Shown here: in pieces, positions 7,761 through 16,852 of the stretch
Position numbering within the stretch: position 1 is the stretch's first letter
Layout: the number at the start of each line of letters is the position of its first letter
DNA from: Bacillota bacterium
GTDB lineage: Bacteria; Bacillota; Clostridia; Christensenellales; UMGS416
Direction of reading: 5' to 3'
Assembly (NCBI GenBank): GCA_023421955.1
Contig: JAEZSE010000024.1
Coordinates: forward strand, 1 to 64,000
Length of the DNA stretch: 64,000 bases
Position numbers and translations under genes: made by a program
The notes under the pieces: generated by a model
What the model was told of the DNA's origin: nothing
The model's input: only the letters and a program-made list of their open reading frames with translations
Databases searched by the model: none

Positions 7761-10373
7761 ATGAAAACACGGAGCGTTCTTGTTTCTCTAATCTGTAGAA
7801 TCTCCGCCATTGCGGCCACTTTTCTAATCATTTTCTCATCGTTTCCCGGAAACCAGCCGCATGCGGAGGCAGCGCCTGCGCAAGCCAGCCGGTTCATCGC
7901 CATCGTGTATGACGATTCTGGCAGTATGCGGCTCGATAACAAGGGCAATCAGATCAAAAACTACATCTACGCCAACTATTCCCTTCAAAACCTTGTGGCA
8001 CTGATGGAGCCTCGAGACACGGCCAAGGTTTATCTTTTTACAGAAAAGGGCGAAAGACCTGTTACTGTGACGCGGAAAAAGGATCTCTACAACGCCATGA
8101 AGGGCATTGGGGCCAAACCGGATGGAAACACTTATGCTCAAACTGTGGAGGCCGCAATGGCTGACGGAGCGAGGTTTTTAAGTGACCACCCGGAGGGTGA
8201 GCTGCTCTTTGTCATGCTGACAGACGGCGCCTCTATGGATGACAGCCATGGAGCCGCAATCCCCCAGCTCACGCAAGTATTTGAAAGCTATCTGAATTCG
8301 AGCGGCTTGGGTGCGATCCAGGGCCGCGCCAGGGCGCTTCTGCTTTCCATTGGCACAAACCAGATCCTTAAGCCGGTCGCAGACCTCCAAATTGTGCTGG
8401 AGCATACCGGCATCCCCACCAGTGTGTTCATTGCTGATGTCACCGACGAAGCGGTTGCCGGTGATCACATCATGTCGTCCATGATTGATTTGGCAGAGGC
8501 GATGGCCAGCACCAATATGATGGTGATTGATCCTGGCAAGCCTTTCACGATCCGCTACCCGTTGGAGAGCCTGGCGATCATGGAGCAGTTTCATCAGTCC
8601 AGAGAGTCCACAATAAAGAGCATTGAGGGTGGCGGCGCGAAACTGAGCCGTGAGACGCTCTTTGCCACCAAAGCCATCGGCGGGATCAAACTGGCTTCTA
8701 CTTTTTCTACTGTGAAATCGGCCAAAGGGTCTATCAAGCCGGGGCAGTATATGATCCGTACGAATGGCGACACCAAGCTCATGGCTTTTTCCAGGGTTGG
8801 GTTCACAACTTCTGTCCTACTGATGGATAGCGGCGGCAACGTGGTTGCCTCTTGTTCCGATGGCCATTGGTCGGTGGAGAAACTTACACTGATGGTGGGT
8901 GACAAGCTAACCGCGAAGGTGACCTTCCGCGCGCTGGACGGCTCCTCTGTAGAGGTGGATGCCCATGTTAAAATGAGTTTCGGGCAAACTCCCTCTCTTT
9001 CCTGTAATACCACGGGAACGGGTTCATTTAGGGTTGAAGCGGTGAAGCCTGGCAGGGAATATATTGCCGTTACGCTGGAAGACCCGGATTTTTTTCAGAT
9101 TGCATTACCCGCATTACCAATTGATGTGCCGGAGCCGGAATCCTCCGCCAGTCCATCGCCTTCTCCAAGAAATATGGCAAGCACAGCGCCAAATGGAAAT
9201 GAAACTCCTGCTGCGACAGCCAAAATCGGGAATGATGTGCTGGATGGTCAGGACGCACATGATGCCCAATATCATGTGATGGCGGTGCCCTATACATCAT
9301 CCGGTGAGTTCGTGAAAGCTGGCACGATGTTACTCGGTGGCGCAACATTGGGCGATACGTCCATCACATTCAAGGGCATCCCCGATGGCATGCAAGTGCG
9401 GCTCAATGGCGTGGCGTTTGATGGCGTAAATGCTTCCGGCGCTGTGACCATCACTAAGGAAAATAATCTTGAGCTGTGGGTCAATGAGGCGTTTGCAGCC
9501 ACTGGGAAACAATCAATTATGGTCATGCTAGGTGAGGGGCAAGCGCTGACAGTCAATTATGAGGCAAAACCCCGGCAAGTAAAAATCGAGCTCAATCCGG
9601 CAGCGTTGTCGTTTGGCTTGATGGAAGGATCAGAACGGATCCCCCTGTGCGGTTATCGGGTTTATCTGATGGAGAATGGGCAGTGGGTTGAGCTTGCCTC
9701 TTCCGCCATTGTGGCTGTGCGGCTCTCATCACCTGGTGGGCTGACCGCAGCACTGGATGCTGATGCACAGGCCGTGCGCGTCGGGTCAGCCTGGCTGCCG
9801 GTGCTGACGCCTGTGGGCAAAAGCAATCTTATGCTGTCTGCTGGTACCGGTAAACCCGGCGAAACAGCCAGCACAGCCATCGAAGTGACGGTATCGGATG
9901 ATTGGCGCAAATGGATAGCCCCCGCCACAGGGTTGATTGTGTTGCTGCTGCTGAGCGCATATGTAGTTAAATTGGCGATCAAAAGGCGAATCCCTATGAA
10001 CACTGAGGCATATGTTGCCGATATGGCAGATTTCTCTGATGCCAGGCCAGCACAAATGGTTCGCCACAGTTTTCGGCGCGTTTTTTGGCCATTTGGCCGT
10101 GAAAGCTGCATGGTCGGGCCTCTGGAGCTGTATGCACACAACAAGCGTACCGACAAGGCTCTGCTTTCCAACATGGCGGTGCAGTATGGCCTGACCCTTA
10201 ACGGAAAGCCGCCGCAGTTCCACAAAGACAGGGATGAGGCTGGTGACTTTGTGCTCACAAGCGACACTGCCGTGGGCGTGCGTGTTGAGGGGCAGCAACG
10301 GTATTACCGGTTTATTTTCCCGGGTGTCCGGAAGAATAAGTTGACACGTTCCGGAGAGATTCTCGAGAAATGA
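7761..10373 (+). CDS. large secreted, membrane-anchored VWA-domain protein
   Basis: An 870-residue protein. An N-terminal hydrophobic segment (residues about 5-28) acts as a signal or anchor. A von Willebrand A domain follows, with a MIDAS motif DDSGSM at 51-56 and a later LTDGAS loop that complete a metal-dependent adhesion site. The middle of the protein is Ser/Thr/Gly-rich beta structure with a Pro/Ser linker near residues 455-475 (SSASPSPSPR). One transmembrane helix at about 720-737 (LIVLLLLSAYVVKLAI) is followed by a 130-residue, mostly cytoplasmic tail. The function is unknown; the topology suggests an extracellular ligand-binding domain coupled to an intracellular tail. It is flanked by terminators, so it is monocistronic. 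Confidence 0.8.
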   Translation: MKTRSVLVSLICRISAIAATFLIIFSSFPGNQPHAEAAPAQASRFIAIVYDDSGSMRLDNKGNQIKNYIYANYSLQNLVALMEPRDTAKVYLFTEKGERPVTVTRKKDLYNAMKGIGAKPDGNTYAQTVEAAMADGARFLSDHPEGELLFVMLTDGASMDDSHGAAIPQLTQVFESYLNSSGLGAIQGRARALLLSIGTNQILKPVADLQIVLEHTGIPTSVFIADVTDEAVAGDHIMSSMIDLAEAMASTNMMVIDPGKPFTIRYPLESLAIMEQFHQSRESTIKSIEGGGAKLSRETLFATKAIGGIKLASTFSTVKSAKGSIKPGQYMIRTNGDTKLMAFSRVGFTTSVLLMDSGGNVVASCSDGHWSVEKLTLMVGDKLTAKVTFRALDGSSVEVDAHVKMSFGQTPSLSCNTTGTGSFRVEAVKPGREYIAVTLEDPDFFQIALPALPIDVPEPESSASPSPSPRNMASTAPNGNETPAATAKIGNDVLDGQDAHDAQYHVMAVPYTSSGEFVKAGTMLLGGATLGDTSITFKGIPDGMQVRLNGVAFDGVNASGAVTITKENNLELWVNEAFAATGKQSIMVMLGEGQALTVNYEAKPRQVKIELNPAALSFGLMEGSERIPLCGYRVYLMENGQWVELASSAIVAVRLSSPGGLTAALDADAQAVRVGSAWLPVLTPVGKSNLMLSAGTGKPGETASTAIEVTVSDDWRKWIAPATGLIVLLLLSAYVVKLAIKRRIPMNTEAYVADMADFSDARPAQMVRHSFRRVFWPFGRESCMVGPLELYAHNKRTDKALLSNMAVQYGLTLNGKPPQFHKDRDEAGDFVLTSDTAVGVRVEGQQRYYRFIFPGVRKNKLTRSGEILEK

Positions 10374-10409
10374 TAACAGATTGAATCGGACGGGCAACTG
10401 CAGTCATGA

Positions 10410-10452
10410 AAGACAACCGGTGCCAATAGGGAGTGGCACCGGTTGTCTTTTC
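10410..10452 (+). terminator. terminator after the VWA gene
   Basis: A long perfect stem with arms AGACAACCGGTGCC and GGCACCGGTTGTCT, and TTTT after it. Confidence 0.9.
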
Positions 10453-10543
10453 TGGTAAATATGAGGATCCCTCAAACCACCGACATTGTTCTATGCTTCT
10501 GGAAACTGACGTGGTCGCATAGAATTCCTTGGGAGGGCTTGCC

Positions 10544-11287
10544 ATGCGTGTGTTTGTGCTCACCAAGGAAATTATTACCCGAATCTCCCTGATCGGTGCA
10601 TTGGCGTTGGCGTCGCTCTTGTTCATCCTGTATACCGGTGATGGCGACACACAGGTGCTGGCACCGAAGGATAATATTCCCATTTACAGTGTGAAGACAA
10701 ACGGCAAACAAATCGCTATCACACTGGATGCTGCATGGGGAACAGACAAAACGGCGTCAATCCTTGAAATACTTGATAAATACAACATCAAGGTCACTTT
10801 TTTTATCACCGGCATGTGGGCTGATAAAAACGAGTCTGTGTTGAAGGATATCGTAGAACACGGCCATGAGATTGGTAACCATAGCTACACACATCGGGAT
10901 TTTGCGACGCTTTCCGATGATGAGATTGCCAAGGAGCTTAAGCGCTGCTCCGACTCTATCGAGCGGATTACGAGCAAACGCCCCGGCTTGTTCCGTGCGC
11001 CATACGGCTCATGGAATGCCCATGTGGTGGATGCTGTGTGCGGCCAGAAGTATGAGTTTATCCAGTGGGATGTGGATTCCATCGACTGGAAGGGGCTCAC
11101 GCCGGCGCAGATCGAGGCGCGCATTTTATCCAAGGTGCAGTCTGGCTCGATCCTCCTGTTTCACAATGATGCCAAATACATTGTGGAGGCATTACCTCCG
11201 GTGATTGAGAAATTGCTGGCAGAGGGCTACAAGCCTGTGACAGTGACAGAACTGGTGGGGGAGAGCCTGGAGAGCATGAAAAAGTGA
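10544..11287 (+). CDS. polysaccharide deacetylase (CE4), PdaB-like
   Basis: A 247-residue protein from the ATG at 10544 (GGGAGGG six bases before). An N-terminal membrane segment (residues about 8-26) is followed by a NodB/CE4 domain: ITLDAAWG (motif 1), GHEIGNHSYTH (motif 2 with the metal His pair), RAPYGSWN (motif 3), WDVDSIDW and ILLFHND. As in the sporulation deacetylase PdaB, motif 1 lacks the second Asp of the canonical TFDD, so the metal site is less typical. The likely substrate is peptidoglycan or another N-acetylated wall glycan. PdaB itself acts in spore formation, but that role is only inferred here. Confidence 0.85.
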   Translation: MRVFVLTKEIITRISLIGALALASLLFILYTGDGDTQVLAPKDNIPIYSVKTNGKQIAITLDAAWGTDKTASILEILDKYNIKVTFFITGMWADKNESVLKDIVEHGHEIGNHSYTHRDFATLSDDEIAKELKRCSDSIERITSKRPGLFRAPYGSWNAHVVDAVCGQKYEFIQWDVDSIDWKGLTPAQIEARILSKVQSGSILLFHNDAKYIVEALPPVIEKLLAEGYKPVTVTELVGESLESMKK

Positions 11288-11295
11288 ACTATATA

Positions 11296-11330
11296 GGGCC
11301 ATTCGTTCTTTTGTGAAAAACGAATGGCCC
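11296..11330. terminator. hairpin between convergent genes, possible bidirectional terminator
   Basis: GGGCCATTCGTT (11296-11307) and AACGAATGGCCC (11319-11330) form a perfect 12-base-pair stem. There is no clear T run on either side, so its strength as a terminator is uncertain. Confidence 0.5.
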
Positions 11331-11380
11331 ATGCTGCACCATTGGCTCCTGTCATCCTGACAAGAGCATGGTGATTTGGT

Positions 11381-13474
11381 TCACCTGGAATACTCCTCCG
11401 CCAGGCGGATGTCCTGCTCCACCTCGTGGGTATAGTAGGACCAGCCAAATAGCTGCAGCGTCCTGACCATGCGGTAGGGCATGTAATGGCTGGCCCAGAT
11501 TTCCGACAGTGTCTTCCAGCAGCCAAGCCCCTCACGCAGGTGGGACACGGCACTCTCACGAAGAGCTTGATCGCCGGTTTTCTCAAACAGTGCCAATGCC
11601 AATGCCGCCTCAAACTTGTGAGCGTAATAAGCGCCCAGTTTGCCCCAGGCTTTGATGTCCAGCAGCGTGCAGGCGACGTCGCCATCCAGATACTCCGCCG
11701 GGATTGCCTGCTCCAGGCTCTCGGAGATCCTTTCTGCCTCCGACACCGCATGGCGCAGAATGCCGATGATATCTTCGGGGGTTTCACCTTCGATCATTTC
11801 CCCGGCCAGCTTTTTGGCGGTAAACTCGCGGATGCCGATCGTGCCCACGCCGGGCATCGGCGAGCCGTTCACGAAATCCAAGATCGTCTTAAAACCGGTG
11901 CGGGAGAGCAGGCACTCCGGGTGCCACTGGAAATCATAGTTGATCCAGAAGAGCCGGTTCACGGCGGGGATGATCGCCGAAGCGGCCTTCAGCGCCTCAT
12001 AGAACCGGTCGCCCCAGGCCGGGCTATAGTGGGCCCGAAACCGCGCCTGCCAAATGGCATTGTCCAGCTCCACATTGTAACCCAGCCGGCCCAGCAGCGC
12101 GAACTGGTACCAGTTCTTCTCAAAGTCATACGTCCAAGTCTTGTGGCTGTTGGGTGCGTGCTGGAAGTCAATGCCCCAGAGATAACTGTCCGCCCCCCAG
12201 TAGAAGCCGTGCACATAGGGCTTTTGCATGCCCTTGATGTGGGCGCGGATGAATTCCGGGTCGCCCCAGCGCAGTGTGTGGATGTCATCGTTGCGCACCG
12301 TGTAGAGCACCTTCACCTTGCTCATATCCACACCGTCCCACGCGCCCCACAGCTTTTCAAACTGGGGCTCCGGGTGGGAATACATGTGGGCGTTGGAATA
12401 TTTCCAGCTGATGTATTTCTCTTGGGCATCATAACGGTCCAGCACGATTTCCTTGGCGATTTTGCCGTTGCCCATGTTGGTGCGGATGATGAAGGGCATT
12501 TTGCTGCCGATCTCATTGAGCGCCCCGATGTAGACGTCGGCCACCCATTGGTGCCGCTCTTCGGCGCTGCCGGCCATCTCCTCGGCGGCGTTGGTGCCGA
12601 TGCCCTTGAGGTCCGGATAGGTCATCGCCAGCGTCTGGATGCACTCCTTGAAGTAATCCTTCACCACATCAAGCTGCTGGCGGGTGCGGTCATAATGCTC
12701 GCCCACGATGCGGCCTGAGTGTTCGAAGTCGCTGGGGATATCGTTTTCGCCGGATTTATAGCCATTTCCCAACTCTGCCGGAAGCCCCAGACCCTTGGCC
12801 ACAGGGGGAGGGAGCCGGATGTTCCAGGTGATCAGGTAAACATCGATGCCCCTGGACTTGGCATGGCCGAAGATGAACTTGTACAGCTGCTTATAAATGG
12901 TCAACTCTTCGTCGGAATAGGGGCATGCAGCGGGGTATTTTTCCAGCCGGAACATCATGTGGAATGGGTGCTCCGACCACAGGCTCAGGCAATTGTAACG
13001 GTGCATCGCGAGGAAGTCGATGAAGCTGCGCCAGAAACCGATGTCCTTGCAGGTTTGGATGTTCTTCTCGAAGGGGTCACCATTAGTATACGGTTGAAAG
13101 GGCAGGTTGTATTTTACGCCCCGCAGCTTCATTGTGGGGTTTTCCAGCTTGCCGCAGATGGCTTCCGGGCCAAACAACTCAATGGTCTCGGCCAGGTCCA
13201 TCAGGCCGTACATCAAACCGTTGGGATCGCAGCCCGTCAAATAGGTGGTGTTGCCGTCGATGCGGATCTCAAAGCCGCCGGGCTCCAGTTTCGACTGTTG
13301 CCCGGCTTTCGGGGCGGCGGCGACGGACGCGACGATGGAGGGTTCCGTTGCCTTGCCTGTGTAGCGCCGCAAGGCCCGCTCCACATAGAAGATGGACTTC
13401 TTCTCCAGGGCTTTCTTCAGTGCCTCCGCTCCGAAGCGCACCATCTCCACAGAACTGTCAACATAGAGCACCAT
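11381..13474 (-). CDS. putative glycoside hydrolase (alpha-glucuronidase / hexosaminidase-like architecture)
   Basis: A 697-residue protein without signal peptide. The first 110 residues resemble the small alpha/beta domain that precedes the catalytic barrel in GH67-, GH20- and GH84-type enzymes (GGFEIRIDGNTTYLTGCDPNGLMYGL). A TIM barrel follows, with MKLRGVKYNLPF, FLAMHRYNCLSLWSEHPF, GIDVYLITWNI and a GTNAAEEM segment holding candidate catalytic Glu residues. An alpha-helical C-terminal third completes it. The plan matches proteins called alpha-glucuronidase-family hydrolases, but I cannot assign a GH family. The gene lies 36 bases after the GH29 gene in one operon. I use the ATG at 13474; a GTG at 13489 is possible. 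Confidence 0.65.
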   Translation of the reverse strand: MVLYVDSSVEMVRFGAEALKKALEKKSIFYVERALRRYTGKATEPSIVASVAAAPKAGQQSKLEPGGFEIRIDGNTTYLTGCDPNGLMYGLMDLAETIELFGPEAICGKLENPTMKLRGVKYNLPFQPYTNGDPFEKNIQTCKDIGFWRSFIDFLAMHRYNCLSLWSEHPFHMMFRLEKYPAACPYSDEELTIYKQLYKFIFGHAKSRGIDVYLITWNIRLPPPVAKGLGLPAELGNGYKSGENDIPSDFEHSGRIVGEHYDRTRQQLDVVKDYFKECIQTLAMTYPDLKGIGTNAAEEMAGSAEERHQWVADVYIGALNEIGSKMPFIIRTNMGNGKIAKEIVLDRYDAQEKYISWKYSNAHMYSHPEPQFEKLWGAWDGVDMSKVKVLYTVRNDDIHTLRWGDPEFIRAHIKGMQKPYVHGFYWGADSYLWGIDFQHAPNSHKTWTYDFEKNWYQFALLGRLGYNVELDNAIWQARFRAHYSPAWGDRFYEALKAASAIIPAVNRLFWINYDFQWHPECLLSRTGFKTILDFVNGSPMPGVGTIGIREFTAKKLAGEMIEGETPEDIIGILRHAVSEAERISESLEQAIPAEYLDGDVACTLLDIKAWGKLGAYYAHKFEAALALALFEKTGDQALRESAVSHLREGLGCWKTLSEIWASHYMPYRMVRTLQLFGWSYYTHEVEQDIRLAEEYSR

Positions 13475-13510
13475 GTTTGTTTTCCTCACTTGTAGGCTAT
13501 GTTACGGGTG

Positions 13511-14761
13511 TCAGTCGTTCACAGAGTCGTCAAACTCCAGCTTGATCACCAGCACCTCGCCGGTGATCTCGTTGGTGGGCAGGTTGCGGATCCTGAGATA
13601 TGGCCGTTCGCGGTGATGGGAGGGCAGCAGGTCCACCCGGGCCTCCAGCTCCTGGCCGTTATTAAGCAGCGTCGCCCGCTTCGGCAGGATGTCCAGCGGC
13701 TTCAAAATCACCGCTGTGGTCTGGATGTCCTTATACAGATGCACATAGAGGTTGTTGCCCTTGCGGGTGAGCAGCACCTCGTCCTTCATGTTCTCAGTAG
13801 CTTGGGTGATGATCGAGGTTGCCGGCACCGTGCCGTCAAAGGCTTCCTTCACACGTAGGTACCAGTTGCCGACTGTTTTGAGGGCTTGCAGATCTTTGCT
13901 GCTGAAAGTGCCGTCTGCCTTGGGCCCCACGTTCAGCTGGTAGTTGCCGCCCATCGCAAGCGTCTTGTCGATGCTCTGCATCAGGTATTTGTGGTTGTAA
14001 TAGTCCTCATCGGCCTTGTAGCCCCAGCTCTCCCTGCCCATAGACTGCACGGCCTCGGTGAGCTGCTTGAACTCCATCTCCGGCGGCACCATCCGCTCCG
14101 GCGTCTGGAAGTCGCTGTTTTCCGGCCCCCGGTTGTTGATCACCATGCTGGGCTGGAGCTTGCGGATGCGGTCGTTGAACGCCTTGTTGTTGTACTGCAG
14201 CACGTTGATGTCCCAGAAGAACTGGCCGACCTCACCATAGTTGGTGCAAAGCTCCTCCACCTGATTTTCCATATAGGCCACATACTTGTCATAATCGGGT
14301 TCATCGCCCCGGCGGGGGCCGAACATTTCGTGGTGCCGCCCCTGGTTGGGGTAATTGGGGTGGTGCCAATCGGGGATCGAGTAATAGATGCCAAACACAA
14401 TCCCCCGGCGGTGGCAGGCCTCGGCAAGTTGGGCCAGCACATCTTTTCCGTAGGGGGAGTTCATCACGTTGTAATCGGTATATTTGGTGTCCCACATGCA
14501 GAATCCGTCGTGGTGCTTGGATGTGAAGCACAGATACTCCATGCTGGCGGCCTGCATCACGTCAATCCATTCGTCAGGGTCAAATTTCACAGGGTTGAAT
14601 TGGTGAATGAGGGGCTCATAATCTTTTCGTGGCATCCTGCCGCGCCACAGAACCTGCTCCTGCCATTCGGGGATCGCATAGAGCCCCCAGTGGAGGAATA
14701 GCCCGAACCGCTTTTGAAGGAACCAATCTCTTCCGTCATGAAACCGGAATCTGTCAATCAT
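13511..14761 (-). CDS. alpha-L-fucosidase (GH29)
   Basis: A 416-residue cytoplasmic protein with the GH29 barrel: KRFGLFLHWGLYAIP (residues 18-31), TSKHHDGFCMWDTKYTDYN (80-98), GIYYSIPDWH (124-133), and FFWDINV at 181-187, where D184 sits at the family nucleophile position. NVGPKADGTF precedes a beta-sandwich C-terminus. It cleaves alpha-L-fucose from glycans by a retaining mechanism. The lack of a signal peptide implies that imported fuco-oligosaccharides are processed inside the cell. AAGGA stands before the ATG. It is first in an operon with the hydrolase at 11381-13474. Confidence 0.9.
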   Translation of the reverse strand: MIDRFRFHDGRDWFLQKRFGLFLHWGLYAIPEWQEQVLWRGRMPRKDYEPLIHQFNPVKFDPDEWIDVMQAASMEYLCFTSKHHDGFCMWDTKYTDYNVMNSPYGKDVLAQLAEACHRRGIVFGIYYSIPDWHHPNYPNQGRHHEMFGPRRGDEPDYDKYVAYMENQVEELCTNYGEVGQFFWDINVLQYNNKAFNDRIRKLQPSMVINNRGPENSDFQTPERMVPPEMEFKQLTEAVQSMGRESWGYKADEDYYNHKYLMQSIDKTLAMGGNYQLNVGPKADGTFSSKDLQALKTVGNWYLRVKEAFDGTVPATSIITQATENMKDEVLLTRKGNNLYVHLYKDIQTTAVILKPLDILPKRATLLNNGQELEARVDLLPSHHRERPYLRIRNLPTNEITGEVLVIKLEFDDSVND

Positions 14762-14808
14762 ATGCTGAGTCCTTCCATGTGCTTTGCCGGTTTACGCCAG
14801 CAGTGTTC

Positions 14809-14830
14809 ATTCTGCCACAACGGGCAGAAT
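14809..14830. repeat. inverted repeat in the divergent glycosidase/TIM-barrel region
   Basis: ATTCTGCC (14809-14816) and GGCAGAAT (14823-14830) are perfect eight-base arms around a six-base spacer, 48 bases upstream of the GH29 start. It is a candidate operator for the glycosidase operon. Confidence 0.5.
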
Positions 14831-14887
14831 TTCGCAACGTTCAGCTCTGGCTTCAGGCGGCGAAACATCCATGATAACAATAGTGCC

Positions 14888-14915
14888 TTGATCTGCCTAA
14901 TCTACGGTTTATAAT
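14888..14915 (+). promoter_or_regulatory. promoter of the TIM-barrel gene
   Basis: TTGATC (14888-14893), a 16-base spacer and TATAAT (14910-14915), 42 bases before the ATG. Confidence 0.65.
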
Positions 14916-14939
14916 AGAGTTGCGGGGTAACCCAACTCT
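14916..14939. promoter_or_regulatory. candidate operator overlapping the transcription start
   Basis: AGAGTTG (14916-14922) and CAACTCT (14933-14939) are perfect seven-base arms directly after the -10 box. This is the usual place for a repressor site. It could also be a 5' mRNA hairpin. Confidence 0.5.
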
Positions 14940-14957
14940 AGCATCGGGAGGCTGCGA

Positions 14958-15869
14958 ATGACCGAATCCATTTACAAGTATATGAAGGTGGGCTTGATCC
15001 ACTTCATGGCATACCCTGAGGTGATGAAGGGCGAGGGCCCTGTTCTGGAAACGCTCCGAAAAATCGCGCTGGATGACTATTTTAACGCCATTGAGATCTC
15101 GTGGATCAAGGATCCGGCTGTGCGGCAGAAGGCCAAAGCTCTACTGGACACCGCCCATATGACTGTGGCCTACGGCGGCCAGCCCCGCCTGCTCACCACC
15201 GGTCTCAACATCAACGACACCGACGAGCAGGGCAGGCATAAGGCTGTCGCGACCCTCAAGGAGGGCATCGACGAGGCCTATGAAATGAGCTGCACGGGGT
15301 TCTCGTTTTTGAGCGGCAAATACGAGGAGGCCACGAAGGAACAGGCCTTCGAAGCACTGGTGAAGTCCACCGGCGAGCTATGCGCCTATGCCAGGGAGAA
15401 GGGGAGCCTGAAGGTCGTCCTGGAAGTGTTCGACTACGACATCGACAAGAAGAGCCTGATTGGTCCGGTTGCGCTGGCCAAGCGGTTTGCTGAGGTGATC
15501 AGCAAAGACCACAGCAACTTCGGCCTCATGGTGGACCTGAGCCACCTGCCCCTGATCCGGGAGACTGCGGAGGAAGCCATCCTTCCCATCCGCGACTACA
15601 TCGTGCATGCCCACCTGGGCAACTGCGTGGTCCGCGACCCTGCGCTGCCCGCTTATGGCGACGCGCATCCCAGGTTTGGTTTCCCCAATAGCGAAAACGA
15701 TGTGCCTGAAGTGGTGGAATTTTTAAGGGTGCTGCTGGGCATCGGCTTTTTGAACACCAAGAACCCGCCAGTCGTGAGCTTTGAGGTCAAGCCCTTTGGC
15801 GAGGAGGACCCCAGACTTGTGATCGCCAATGCAAAGCGGGTTCTGAACGAGGCGTGGGCGCGGCTGTGA
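14958..15869 (+). CDS. sugar phosphate isomerase/epimerase-like TIM-barrel protein
   Basis: A 303-residue protein of the xylose-isomerase-like (AP endonuclease 2) fold. Typical pieces are NAIEISWIKD, VVLEVFDYDIDKKS (metal-ligand Glu), FGLMVDLSHLPL (metal-ligand Asp and His) and YIVHAHLGNCV (ligand His). The fold binds a divalent metal and isomerises or epimerises sugars. Its position opposite the fucosidase operon suggests a role in using the released sugar or sugar acid, which is inference. GGGAGG stands before the ATG. Confidence 0.75.
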   Translation: MTESIYKYMKVGLIHFMAYPEVMKGEGPVLETLRKIALDDYFNAIEISWIKDPAVRQKAKALLDTAHMTVAYGGQPRLLTTGLNINDTDEQGRHKAVATLKEGIDEAYEMSCTGFSFLSGKYEEATKEQAFEALVKSTGELCAYAREKGSLKVVLEVFDYDIDKKSLIGPVALAKRFAEVISKDHSNFGLMVDLSHLPLIRETAEEAILPIRDYIVHAHLGNCVVRDPALPAYGDAHPRFGFPNSENDVPEVVEFLRVLLGIGFLNTKNPPVVSFEVKPFGEEDPRLVIANAKRVLNEAWARL

Positions 15870-15879
15870 TCTCTGACAG

Positions 15880-15910
15880 CTCCTGCTCGCCACCAGCGAG
15901 CAGGAGTTTT
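15880..15910 (+). terminator. terminator after the TIM-barrel gene
   Basis: CTCCTGCTCGC (15880-15890) pairs perfectly with GCGAGCAGGAG (15896-15906), followed by TTTT. Confidence 0.9.
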
Positions 15911-16001
15911 GCCTGGAAACTGTGAAAAACTGAGAATATAGGTATTCCCCGAACCATATACATCAATATCCAAATCAAAAGAATTTCGGAGTTGATACAT
16001 T

Positions 16002-16634
16002 GTGGAAAAGGGAAGCCATGAAAACAACCAGGTCATCCTCAAGGGCAGGGTCGCCGAAGAGCCGGCCTATTCCCACAGTTTGTATGGTGAGAGGTTTTAT
16101 AATCTCATGCTGGAAGTGCCCAGACTGTCAGGTGTGGCCGATGTGCTGCCCGTGATGGCATCAGACAGGTTGCTGCACCTGATGAATGTGGCGGTCGGAG
16201 ATGAGATCGCCGTGATCGGCCAGCTTCGCAGCTACAATCGCTTGCAGGAAGGCCGCAACCGGCTGATCCTCACGGTGTTTGCCCGCCACATTGCTCCGCC
16301 GGAGGATGTGCCGGACAACCCAAACCAGGTGTTGCTGGAAGGGTTCGTGTGCCGCCCACCCGTTTATCGCACCACGCCGTTTGGCCGCGAGATCACAGAC
16401 CTTCTCATCGCCGTGAACCGGCCCTACAACAAATCCGACTATATCCCGGTGATCTCCTGGGGGCGCAATGCCCGTTATGCAGAGACGCTGGAGGTAGGGC
16501 AGAAGGTGTTTATTCACGGGCGTATGCAGTCGCGGCAGTATCAGAAGAAGCTTGCCGACGGTGCTGTGGAGGATAGGACGGCATTTGAGGTGTCCGTGTC
16601 GTTTATTGAGATGCCGGAAGTGCTGCCTTATTAG
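16002..16634 (+). CDS. tandem OB-fold single-stranded DNA-binding-like protein
   Basis: A 210-residue protein with a GTG start at 16002 and GGAG ten bases before it. It contains two SSB-type OB folds: one from about residue 9 (NNQVILKGRVAEEPAYSHS) to 90, the second from about 107 (NQVLLEGFVCRPPVYRTTPFG) to 205. The paired starts NQVILKGRV and NQVLLEGFV show an internal duplication. It lacks the acidic C-terminal tip of replicative SSB, so it is more likely an accessory ssDNA-binding protein than the main SSB. The gene stands alone. Confidence 0.75.
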   Translation: MEKGSHENNQVILKGRVAEEPAYSHSLYGERFYNLMLEVPRLSGVADVLPVMASDRLLHLMNVAVGDEIAVIGQLRSYNRLQEGRNRLILTVFARHIAPPEDVPDNPNQVLLEGFVCRPPVYRTTPFGREITDLLIAVNRPYNKSDYIPVISWGRNARYAETLEVGQKVFIHGRMQSRQYQKKLADGAVEDRTAFEVSVSFIEMPEVLPY

Positions 16635-16679
16635 CCGTTGCTCCCCAAAATCCCTGGGCTTCTTTTATGTTTCTCTATT

Positions 16680-16708
16680 GGCCTGCGGCTTCTGCGGGCC
16701 ATTTTTAT
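16680..16708 (+). terminator. terminator after the OB-fold gene
   Basis: GGCCTGC and GCGGGCC form a stem with one G-U pair, followed by ATTTTTATT. Confidence 0.7.
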
Positions 16709-16753
16709 TATGTTGTGTAGCCGCTTCTTTTCCATATTCTTTCAATAGAATGA

Positions 16754-16782
16754 TTGTTTGGTGTATATATGTATGATATACT
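16754..16782 (+). promoter_or_regulatory. promoter of the S8 protease gene
   Basis: TTGTTT (16754-16759), a 17-base spacer and TATACT (16777-16782), giving a 5' leader of about 65 bases. Confidence 0.6.
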
Positions 16783-16852
16783 AGATACACTGTATTGAAA
16801 TATTTGTTATTACCAATTCAACATTTTTCAAGAAGGGTCTTAGGGGGTTGAC

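Noticed and set aside
11486..13495. Long open frames on the plus strand (11486-12718 and 12719-13495)
   Set aside because: They lie opposite the glycoside hydrolase gene and read as shadow translations (His/Val/Gly-rich, no domain). They arise from GC-rich third positions of the real gene.
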